Position numbers and translations under genes: made by a program
The notes under the pieces: model-generated
Databases searched by the model: none
Told to the model about the DNA's origin: nothing
The model's input: only the letters and a program-made list of their open reading frames with translations
Shown: positions 1 to 9,480 of the stretch, one piece after another
How the letters are laid out: every line of letters begins with the position of its first letter
How positions within the stretch are numbered: position 1 is the stretch's first letter
Assembly (NCBI GenBank): GCA_002205965.3
Contig: NADL03000737.1
Location: 868,001 to 932,000 of the forward strand
Source: Kappaphycus alvarezii
Taxonomy: Eukaryota; Rhodophyta; Florideophyceae; Gigartinales; Solieriaceae
Direction of reading: 5' to 3'
DNA: 64,000 nt

Positions 1-1250
1 TTCCCCATTGAGGAGGTGAGGAAGAGCGATGAGTACCTGGGCCTCATTCATTTCCAAAATGTCGGCCTCATCGCCAAACCTGGGACGAATTCCAATATAA
101 GGATAGGGTCCTCACCTGAGAATAAATTCTCCCTTAGCGTGAGCTCAGGTCTCTTCATTTGGTCCTTGACCTTCCCTTTTTAGCTGCTCGTCCTCGAGTT
201 GCTTCTGTCTAACAATCTGTACGTTCTGTACGATATCGTCCTATCGAAGTGAGGGTTGTTGGGCTTGAAACCCTTCAACTCTCTGTACTTCAGGACTTTT
301 CTGTGCTTTCGAGTGCTCCTGAGTTCATACTCACTGCTTTAGTCATCAGATGACGACGTTTTGTCCTCACTTTCAGACTCCGAGGGAGAGTCAGGATCGT
401 CCGTCGACGAGTCTGATGACAATGAACTGTCATCCGAGTATTGGTAACGGTTCTTGCCCTTCTTCTTGTGTCATCTGCGGCCTTTGGCGCCGAGGGTCTT
501 GCTTTCGCGGCGACTACGCCTGTTGGACTTCTTTTCCTGATTTTGATCTACAATTTCCCCCAACTCATAACGATAGATGGGATCTTTTCCCTTATTGGCA
601 TCGTTTCCCTTTATTGGATCCATTCCGCTCTTGCCTTGGCCTCGACGTCAATATACTTCGTGTTCACCAGGGCAGTGGGCCCTTCCGACTGCGATTCCGT
701 GAGATGATTCACATCACCTCGAAGAGTTCTTAACTCACGTAAGATAGCATATTCGCCAGTTCTGGCCACAAGGCCTGCGGTCTTGGACTACTCTTTGCGC
801 TCCGTGAAAGTCCTCTGGACATCCCCACAAATTGTGTTTGGTACTAAGTCCATATGTTTGACCATGTGTTCGTAAAATATCTTGTCCTCGATCTGGCATA
901 TCGCCTTAACCAAGGGATCAGAGTGACCGTTTTGGATGGAACTCTTTTCCGGTTGGTCTAGTGGTTCGGTAGCATGCGGCTCGTTTTTTTGCCCTGTGTT
1001 GGCATTGGGGCCCGTGATTGAGGAACTTAAGAGTCTCTTGTGGCTAGGAATGTCTGCATGATCGGAATCTCCAACTGCTGTCCTTCACGGAAAGCGGCAG
1101 CGATCTCCAAATTTGCTCGACGAGAAACGGTTTGTGAACGCGTATCAGTCTTTCTCGCCCATGATTGCTCTCGATTGTGCATTGTGGTAGTATTGCCAAC
1201 GATGAAATCTAATTCCAATGAACAAACGCAAAGAACACAAAAAAAGGAAT
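1..1250 (-). mobile_element. LTR-retroelement gag-like fossil, runs off the left edge
   Basis: The minus strand carries broken stretches that read like the capsid region of a Ty3/gypsy-type gag, for example EADILEMNEAQVLIALP near the left edge, preceded by charged, Arg/Ser/Thr-rich sequence. A start-like Met lies near 1218. Several breaks are present and no long frame survives, so this is an old copy. The rest would lie left of the window. The family call rests on the general look of the capsid segment. No LTR could be assigned to it. Confidence 0.4.
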
Positions 1251-1289
1251 ACGAAAAAATGCGGAAGCACTCTTCTAGGTCGGGTGATC

Positions 1290-1740
1290 AGATTTGTGGT
1301 GCAATACCAGCTGGTTATTAGTAAAGCTATTTGGGTGTTCGAAGCCCACTTTCTTGGTAGGTTGGTAGAGCTACTGGGTTCAAAACCTAGATTGAGTACA
1401 AGACTCACTAGAGGTGTTGGCACTTGTTTTAGCGCTAAACGCTGAGTGGTTTGAATGAAACAATAAGAAACCCACCTACGACAGGAAAGCAACCACTGGT
1501 TTGCCTGAATAACTATTATTACGACGGGGCTCTTTTGCCCAAGTTGCAAAACTGTGCCAGTGCCGCATAGTTGCAAGTATGGGGGATATCCCAGCGTAGA
1601 CAGTTGGTTGCTCGTTTACTCAGTGGATGGCAAAAGTTCCAAAGGATATATATAGGTTAAATAAAGTTAGACTATCCACTATCCAGCTAACAGTTAGAAT
1701 AAACCTTAAAAATACAAATAAAATACAGTAAATACAGTAA
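1290..1740 (-). repeat. Repeat-like spacer with tRNA-like arms, possibly a solo LTR
   Basis: This stretch separates two retroelement gag pieces. On the plus strand, 1356-1371 resembles a tRNA D-arm (GTTGGTAGAGC) and 1374-1390 forms a T-arm-like stem-loop, CTGGG/TTCAAAA/CCTAG. No anticodon arm lies between them, so it is not a normal tRNA gene. It could be a SINE head or chance. On the minus strand a TATATATATCC box near 1650 would fit an LTR promoter. No second copy was found in the window. Confidence 0.25.
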
Positions 1741-1889
1741 CTAATGGCGTGCGTGCCTAGGAGCTGTAAAGATGAGCTGTTGGTAGCAATAGAGAGCCGT
1801 TTGGATAAGGGTGTGGAATATTCCCTTACATTTCACAGTGTCATACACTTCGTCAGGATCGAGGCTACGTGCCATTATGCCCAAGAGAC

Positions 1890-3430
1890 CTGGACACTAC
1901 ACTCGAGGATTTTCACATTCCTTGCCATAGCTGTGGACGAACGGCTCATAGTCTAATTCCTTCAACTTGAACGGGATACCGATGGCCTTGCACAGAGCCT
2001 TGATTCTATCCTCACCTCCAACACTTTTGGGAAAGCCGCTATCTAGAATGGGGTTGTTGTTATCCACACTATTCACAACGTCTGATCGACCCTTGGGGCC
2101 GATTTTCAGGCTCACTGTTTCTGGGGTGGTATATTCGAGGCCGAAAACCCTGGTTGGTCTTGTCGTCACTGTCCTTTGCTACACTATCTTTCGAAGTGCG
2201 ACGCTTCCTCGTGATTAATTTGAATTCGAGCACTTTTGGTCTCTCCTCCAGAATCCTTTTTCTCCGCAATTGTAGCAAACTTCGTCTTCGACAACTGAAG
2301 CCCCATTGGCATCAAGCTCCTTGAATTCCTTTCCGCTTGATCTGCGTCCTCGTGAGCTGAAATCACTACGGCGACCGTTGCATGTAGTCAAGTCCCTAAC
2401 AGAACCTGTGTTGAAGTTGCTTTTTCCGGCACCGTTGAATGAGCTCATGAAATTTTTCATCTTGATCATCATTGCTTGGATTTCCGATTTAGTTGCCAAA
2501 CCTGGTGACATCGACGGGTGTCTACCAGTCTGTCCAATGTTACGAAGGACAGATAAGGTATCATCCAGATGTAGTTTGCAATTGGAACATGAGCTTGTGA
2601 ATAAATGAGCAACTTATCCTGTCTTACGAGCATCATTATTGCCACTTCTTTCCTCCTGTAAAGCATCATTGAATTTATCAAGCAGAGAAAAAATTTCTTT
2701 TGAACCCCTAGTCAACTTGTTCGTTCTAACACCGCAAAAGTTGGACTCCTTGACGAGAACACAATTATCGCAAACAGGCTGCAACTTATCGACACAGTCC
2801 TTGTTTATTCTTACGTTATCCTCTTTTGAATCCGATTAATTGTGCTGTTTTGCAATAGATATGAGCTGTAATTTGGCATTTGCGAGAAAATTTTCGTCCA
2901 AGTTGAAGTTGTTCAGCGATTTGATTGCCAGCACTTGTCCCACCTGGGAAGGCTTGGTTGAGTTGGTGTTCTGTAAATGTTCCGCGGCTGCGCCACGAAA
3001 TCCTGACGCAAGTATAGCTAGATCCTCATTCTTTTTGCGTCGAATCGAAGTGACCTTGTTGAAATAGTTGATCAAGCGGATGGAACTGTAATCGGCAGAT
3101 CGACTGCCACCAGGTTCACAATATCAAGAGCAGCTTTAACTGTATCTTTTGTATGATGGTAGTCAATCTGGGACTCATCAGCGATCGAATGTTGTTCGCG
3201 ATGGAGTCCGACTTGATAGAGAGTCTGTCCAATTATCTTGAACATGGTTTTGATTTTTGAGTCTTCTCCTTCATCATGGGCTGCTTTGATTAGGTCGTTC
3301 CATTTGTTAACGCTCTTGTGCCATTCTTCAAGTCCATTTTCCGATGGAGCTCAGGTGTATCAAAGAAAATTCCACCACTCAGAGATGAAAAGCCCCCTGG
3401 GTCCATAATTACGGTTACGCGGTGAGGTAA
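1890..3430 (-). mobile_element. LTR-retroelement gag-protease fossil
   Basis: Read on the minus strand, the order is a gag-like N-terminal segment (about 3430-2840), a CCHC-type zinc knuckle starting CYNCGEKGF (about 2290-2260), and a retropepsin-like segment with the motif PILDSGFPKSVGGEDR (about 2060-2010). Gag, knuckle and protease in this order indicate an LTR retrotransposon. The frames are interrupted many times, so it is an old, dead copy. No reverse transcriptase or integrase follows inside the window. The superfamily is unresolved. Confidence 0.5.
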
Positions 3431-4078
3431 TAGCCTTGACACGTAGATGGTAACTGTGCAGTAGCGTCAGCGGCGAGCGCAGCGGTAGGATTGGTAGGGA
3501 GGTTCTGGCAGTACTGCGTCAGAGATAGTGTGGGCACGGTCTCGGTCGAGGGGCATTGAGGCGGGATTCTCGGAGAAAGGCAGGGTTGCCGGGTAGCAAA
3601 AATTGCCTACCCCCTCGGTTGACGGCGGAGACCGGGGGTGTAATTTATAGTTTGCTCTCCATTCTCCAGCCACTTTGCTATTGGCTTAAGGCACTTCAAC
3701 GAAACTACAGCTACAGTAACCCGCCAAATTGACCGCCAGAATACCACAGTCTTGGTGCTTTAATACTTTTTATACTGTAATTGAAAGATTTGAAAAGCTG
3801 TATGGTTGGGGCCCGGAATATCCTGGAGTTTTACAAGTGATTGAAAGTCCTATTCGCCAGCAATAAAGAGCTGAAGCAAAAAGAATTCTGAAACAGAATT
3901 TCAAATTTCAGAAATGAAAATACAGTCTGTAATTTAATTGCTGAATTCTGCAATAAAGCCGCGAGAAAATTGCTTAAATTTGGCAAGTTAGTGAGGAGCC
4001 GTGAGAAATAAACGTGAGTAAATAGAGGCGATTGGTTCTATTTTTCGCGGGTGTCTGCTGTCTATCCACCCCATCAGC

Positions 4079-4978
4079 ATGGAGAAATCCAACAACCGCA
4101 CCGATGATGAGGTCCATCCCCTTCATCTTCCCCTTCACCCGCCCCGCCTGTAATTATGTCCCCACCTGCGCCTGATATTTCCCCGCCCTCTCCGTCTCCT
4201 CTTCCCCCTCCCTTTTCTGTAGCTGCACTGAGGTATGAGTACAATTTAATTGCAACCGTTGCGATTGAGAAAAAGAGCCCCCATTCTCGCTTCACGCCCG
4301 ATGAGGACATCATCATTGTCCGCTAAGTTGCTGCGTCAAAAGCGCATATAGCGAGTTTTGAGGAAACCCGCACGCAATCTGCGGATGCGGCGACGCGCGA
4401 AAACGAAAATCTATCGACGCAATAGCGCGTAACTTTTAAAATCGTGCAGAATTATTACAATCCTTTTACAGGAACTTTTCGATAGCTGGGAATATATGGA
4501 GCTTCGCATGTCTGGAATAGGAGGAGAGGTCAGGGAGCTAGGTAAGCTGCTGATATCTATGGGGGAAGCGCAGTACGATCTGGACGCGAGAAAAATGCGG
4601 ATCGTTCAGCGGCGAAGGCATTAGACAGAGAGAAGGAAAGGGTTGGAAGAGAATTGGTCGAGAGCGCTACAAAGCGAAAGCAAAGCGCAATGAACCGGAA
4701 AGTAAGGGGAGGAACCAAGGTCCAAGAACAGCGTTTATCGAGAGGAAATGGCAGCGGGGGAGGTGCGAAAAGCGACGTAGATCGGTTTCGTATTGCCCTG
4801 CTGGATGCCGACTTAGGGCGTGTCGCTCTTGATCGCGAGCGAATATAATTTGATAAGCAACGTGTTTCTGTGGAGCGCGAGGAAAGAGAGAAAGAGAGAG
4901 CCGAGCGACATAACGAGAGCGAGGAGCAGCAAAACTCGGAACTTGAGAAGTTCAAATGTCTGCTTGAAGCCTTGCAAC
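4079..4978 (+). pseudogene. Myb/SANT-like DNA-binding protein, degenerate, of the kind paired with Harbinger transposons
   Basis: An ATG at 4079 begins a low-complexity acidic head. A SANT-like helix reads RFTPDEDIIIVR (about 4286-4322) and continues ASKAHIASFEETRTQSADAA. Downstream come YMELRMSGIGGEVRELGKLL (about 4490-4550), a basic linker GGTKVQEQRLSRGNGSGGGA (about 4708-4770) and an Arg/Glu-rich coiled coil ending LEKFKCLLEAL (about 4940-4975). Head, trihelix, linker and coiled coil is the usual plan of Myb/SANT-like proteins in algae and in Harbinger elements. The frame changes several times and there are stops, so it is probably dead. A consensus-quality donor GTAAGT begins at 4979. The opposing transposase at 5330-6440 suggests both belong to one element. 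Confidence 0.45.
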
Positions 4979-5329
4979 GTAAGTAGTACCTCATCTATTC
5001 CTTAAGTAAACTTACTGTTTGTTAGACGGGCCTTTCTTTGAATACTATGGTATTCTTTAATATATGTATACTTAGCTGCTGAAGCCGACGTCGCGGGGGC
5101 GAATCCCATTAGACGTAGTCACGGAGATTGGTCGGCGGTCATGCGCTTCGCTCGTCGTTCAGGCAAAGTGCTCTTATGCGTTCCGGTCGCTCGCAAGCTC
5201 GCGACCACCGCTAGCTACGTCCATTGCCCTCCCTCCTGTCCCATGCAAGCCGCCGATTATTTTATAAAATTTGAGCCGAAGAGCCTAAGAAGGTTGCAAA
5301 CGCTTCGCATTTGCAATTATTCTTAATTT

Positions 5330-6440
5330 ATTGGTCCGCTAAACTGATGTAAGCATCTTTAGAATGGGTACTGCATTTGAATAGTAAAGATATCTGATTA
5401 GGATAGATATAGTTTTGCATGTTTATCAATATCATAGAAGCATTGTAAATCATTCCAATTGGTTATTCAAATGGCTAAAATTTCATCTTAAAGTCCATTG
5501 TCGTGAAGAACAGTTTGATTTTCTTAAATATCCACTCGACTTAAACACTTCCTCCGGTCATTTCCTTTTTGAGAGCACTTTCATATGTACATAGGTGGCT
5601 TCCTTGGTACGGAAGCTGCAAAAAACATCGGCAATTATACTTTGAGTCCCCATACAAAAAAAATCTTTCTTCCCTCACTCGTAAAGTCTCTGATAGAAGC
5701 TCTTCTAGTCCAATTCTTACGTATAGCGTCTAATCATATCTGTTTCCCTCAATTAGCCCATAGGAATGCAAAATTAGGCCGTCTGGACCCCTCACAACTT
5801 GTTACTTCAAACTATGTTTTCTTTTGTGTCCATGTACACTACTTTTTCGTACATACATTTCCCCAGAAGGTCTTTCAATTTCAGTAACAGTTCCATCTAC
5901 GAATCCAACACAGTTAGGAAGTCCCCTTGTCTTTTCATATACTCCATTTTCATATATTGATCCTCTTGTTTCCATAAACATCTTTCTTAGTCCTTATTTT
6001 AAAAAATGAACTCTTTTGTCCACCAGACGCTCCATTCCCACTTTGTTTTCCAAACATCAATTCCATATCTGTCCAACGTGATGGAGTAGCAAGTCTACGT
6101 AGAATAATGTAAGTGACCAATAAGGGAGTAACAGCTTAACGATTTCCACTCGTTGTCTTCATTTCTAGAGGCCAGTCCACGACATTCATGACAATTTCAT
6201 ATCACACTTATGAAACCTAAGCAGAGTCACACATGCACCTTGACTAAGGCGGTTGAAATTGAATTCAAACTGGGATGCACTTTTCCTGGTACGTGTATGG
6301 AGAACCTTCGCTAGATCCGATCCGGGCATTATCCTACCTGAAGCCACTATGCCAAGGGTTTTCGACGCTGTAAAGGAAGAGTTCGTACTACTCATTCGAC
6401 GCTTCGAAATGGACAAGAACTCAGCCTTCCATTTCATTTC
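5330..6440 (-). pseudogene. PIF/Harbinger (DDE_Tnp_4) transposase, degenerate
   Basis: Translation of the minus strand in shifting frames gives the DDE_Tnp_4 landmarks in order. These are RRLATPSRWTDMELMFGK (about 6090-6030), LPNCVGFVDGTVTEIERPSG (about 5915-5860; first D in VDGT), HGHKRKHSLK, a YGDSKYNCR block (about 5655-5630; second D), and VEWIFKKIKLFFTTMDFK (about 5550-5490; E of VEW as third catalytic residue). It ends with ISLLFKCSTHSKDAYISLA near 5350. All three catalytic acids are still readable, but stops and frame changes break the gene, so it cannot make a full protein. The upstream segment 6437-6186 is open and may be the N-terminus. Confidence 0.65.
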
Positions 6441-6731
6441 CCTTTGCTCACAGAGCTTCTTCGAAAAATCCTTCTGTCTTGCTTAATTCATGGTGGTAGT
6501 GTCTTAGTCTTGATAGCACTCGTAGCCCTCAAAGACGTAATACTCATATTTGTTGTACCTCGTAAAACTTATTTAATTTTTCAGTAATAAATTTGAGAAA
6601 TATAATTCACCGATTCCTGAATTTTTACAGAGTTCTGTTTTTGCGTAAACTCACTTATGTTACCTGAAATCTTGTACAGTATGAAGCAAAGTACTGTACT
6701 TCGAGTGTTCCACGAGATGTGTGCTCATTCC

Positions 6732-7180
6732 CTACTCATCCTCCTCCCCACCGCTTTCTAAGCCCTGCATATCGACAACGACATCACCAACGTCGTCGCC
6801 TTCAGACCAGTCCGTCCAGCGAGCAGGCACCCACAACCGCTCCGTGCCGTATGGTCCCATCGCAGGTAGGTTAATGTCCTTAGCTCCGTGGCCGTAATGA
6901 CCCCACTCTTGCGCCATGACGTCTGCCCATAGACGCCTATGGGTGGTTTTAGGAATTCGGCGGCTTCTACCACGGTGGCAGATTGGGGCTTCCCGATGAC
7001 CAATCGCAAACGACGGAAAGATTCTCCGGGCGGCTCAAGCTTCCGCGGGACGTCCGTCCAAGCGGCCTCCTCCGCGAAAGGCGTTGCTGGGTGCTCCGGG
7101 ATGTCCAAATCATGGCAATTTCCTTCGTCCTCGCCTTCCTCTCTGTAATCGTGTAACAAGTCGAACATAGGGACGTTCAT
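6732..7180 (-). CDS. Unrecognised acidic ORF, frame changes once
   Basis: An ATG at 7180 opens a frame starting MNVPMFDLLHDYREEGEDEG and continuing through AEFLKPPIGV. A second frame then continues from about 6917 with WGHYGHGAKDINLPAMGP and ends in an acidic tail GLESGGEEDE with a stop at 6732. The composition (acidic, few rare runs) looks protein-like in both halves, which suggests one gene with a single frame offset near 6925-6940. It lies directly downstream of the LINE tail on the same strand, so it may be host or element sequence. No family was recognised. Confidence 0.3.
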
Positions 7181-7189
7181 CTAGAGTGT

Positions 7190-8100
7190 ACACCGAGTTT
7201 CCGACTATTCAGTTAAGAGGTAACTGGATGGACCACGTCGGCTACGCGCAGTGAGGCGCGCAATATGATGGCCATATCCACTGACGACCACAACGCGCAA
7301 TTGATGCGTTGGTAGATGCGCGTGTGGATAGTAGCGTCCTCGGTTGGGCATTTCCTAGCAACGCGGGGTACGAACTCTCCGATAAATTACACTGCTTCAG
7401 TAGTGGGGGCACCGAGTGAGTCAAGAACCAGCGGCGGGAATCGGAAACCCGGGTCGCGAGAGGGGTGGGGGGGCATCAGGCGCCTTGAGAGCTTGTGTTG
7501 GACCTTGCCGTAGCGCGTGAGGATGGCAGCCCCACCGACGACTTGCGTCGTTTTCGTGAGGGAGGACTGCTTGAACGGGAACGTCCCAACGACTTCACAC
7601 GCGATGGGCCGGTCGGCACGGATGGATTGCACAAGGATGATGTTGGCTGACTTGTAGTCCGTACCGGGGACGAGATTCTGAACCTCAAAATCACAGTCCG
7701 GACCGGCAAAGCGGAAAACGTGGGACGCGAACATGTTGCGGACGGAGTTGTGACGGTGAATTTGACCAAACTACGAAACGCAGCAGTCTGCAGCATGGTC
7801 ACCGTGGGCATCGAGGTCCTACTGGCAGTGGTGGCATCTCAAGGGCAACGAGTCCGTGTAGATGAGGGGACTGAGGTGCATACGCAGCATGATGCTTCAG
7901 TGCTCAGACGACACCTTCGTCGCAGTGGTGGGATGCACTAATAGGAACGCAGCGGCGGCGCTATGCCGAAAGGTCAGGCAACGTATGCAGCGATTGGTGG
8001 CTTCCACAGAGTGGCAGCTGGGATGGGGCACTCTCTTCCATAGGTCACCTGCTCAAAATACCTTTGCCATGGCCCCTTGCCATGCGCGATTTAGATGGCA
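7190..8100 (-). mobile_element. LINE 3' fragment: zinc finger, restriction-like endonuclease and C-terminal tail (copy 1)
   Basis: The minus strand encodes LRCHHCQ, then DAHGDHAADCC and QIHRHNSVRN (about 7830-7720). This is the CCHC/RHN signature that precedes the endonuclease of R2/CRE-like LINEs. RPIACEV (about 7610-7590), LTKTTQVVGGAA and FPPLVLDSLGAPTTEAV (about 7430-7390) follow. The tail ends ALWSSVDMAIILRASLRVAD (about 7290-7220). Upstream reverse transcriptase is absent, as expected of a 5'-truncated insertion. Two stops interrupt it. The same tail recurs at 8530-9230. Confidence 0.6.
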
Positions 8101-8510
8101 TTGAAGATTGACAGGCATGTCTGCAAGGGAGACAGGGTCAAAGGCGCCTAGGTCGGTGACAAACGAATCGCCTTGGATCCGGCGGCCAAAGTTGAGCCGC
8201 GGCGAGTGTGCCTGGTTGACCACGAAGGACACTGGGAAACGCGCCGCAAGCACGTTTCCCAAATACGATGACGGAGCGGGGTGTACGGTGGGCGGCTGTG
8301 CTTAAGGTGGCGGGGGCACTTGGCTCTTGGCAGCGTCAAGAATGCTGAGAGCGACAGCGCCGTGCAGGGGGGGACGATCATCGAGAACCCATGCGCTCAG
8401 CCTGTAGGCGACGGAGATGACATGTTCACTCGTGGATGTCATTTTGGGTCGAATATATCTCCCAGCAGTTGTAAGGGTGACATTATGATCGAGTTCGATA
8501 CTCATGGTTT
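8050..8510 (-). other. Unassigned coding-like stretch between two LINE tails
   Basis: Two minus-strand frames look protein-like. 8505-8302 begins MSIELDHNVTLTTAGRYI. 8262-8053 contains VLAARFPVSFVVNQAHSPRL and ends GAMAKVF with a stop. Together they might be one interrupted gene of about 150 residues. It sits just after the end of the LINE copy at 8530-9230 and before the one at 7190-8100. No domain was recognised and no partner is evident. Confidence 0.25.
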
Positions 8511-8529
8511 CTGGAGTGTATACTCACTG

Positions 8530-9230
8530 ACCGACTATTAAGTTAAGAACTGACTGGTCAACATCGGTCACGTGCAGTTGGGCGCGGGAAATGATGACCA
8601 TAGCCACCGAGGACCATAGAACACAGCTGAGGCGCTGATGGATTCGCGTGCGAATAGTGGCGTTAGAGATGTGGTATCTGGTCGCAATACGCGGAATGAA
8701 CTTTTCCAGAAACAGAACAGTGGCCGAGGGTGCCGCTCCAAGGGAGTCGAGGGCGAGTGGTTGGAAGCAGAAATTCGGCTGACCAGACGGGTTTTCAGGT
8801 GGTGCTACAAGGCGCCTATGGTACAAGGCGCCCGGAGAGCTTACGCTCAAGGTCCTGGACCTTGTTGCGGTAAGCTTGAGTAGCAGCGCCTGCGGCGGCT
8901 TGCGTTGCTTTCGTGAGAGGCCTGTTTGAACGCAAAACAACAGTAACGTCACAGGCAATCGGCCGTTCCTTGGGGTCGATGGCAGGGGCGGGGATTTGCC
9001 CGAGGTGGTCAGCAGGCCTACGATCGGCTCCAGAATTTGACAGAGGGACCTCGAACCTTGCAGTCCACATCCACAGCGTGGAAGGCACGCGGTGGCGTAA
9101 CGGTTGGAGCTATGCCAGTGTAGGTGGAATCAGTGTCTAGAGCTAGAGCTGAATCTAGATCCAAAATATGAAAATCCAAGTTTGTAATATATGTACACGT
9201 GGTACTCGTGGTATAGTGGCAAACTCCATC
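8530..9230 (-). mobile_element. LINE 3' fragment: endonuclease and C-terminal tail (copy 2)
   Basis: The minus strand reads RRPADHLGQIPAPAIDPKER then PIACDVTVV (about 9030-8935), which fits the RPD...D active-site block of a PD-(D/E)XK LINE endonuclease. LTKATQAAAGAA, then FQPLALDSLGAAPSATVLFL (about 8760-8700), and the end block CVLWSSVAMVIISRAQL (about 8610-8570) follow. It matches the 7190-8100 fragment through the tail and into the 3' flank, where both share an AATAGTCGG stretch. The zinc finger and RT are missing. This is a more 5'-truncated copy of the same family. Confidence 0.6.
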
Positions 9231-9480
9231 TCTCGCTATTTTCATTTTCTCGTCGACGGCTGGCCGATCCCTTGTCCAACAGTACCAGAAACATCGTCAA
9301 CTGCCATTAGACAAACTCGGTGCTCCAGTCGCCGGACCGTTGCAAAGAACCTCTTGCACCCCCGAAGTACAGGAGTAGAGCTCTGCAGCCCTGCAACGCA
9401 TTCAACAGAGGACTACTGTGTCTACAGGCTGTCCCCATTTGCACCCACGCATACCACCCGCACTATTACCCGCCTATAAG

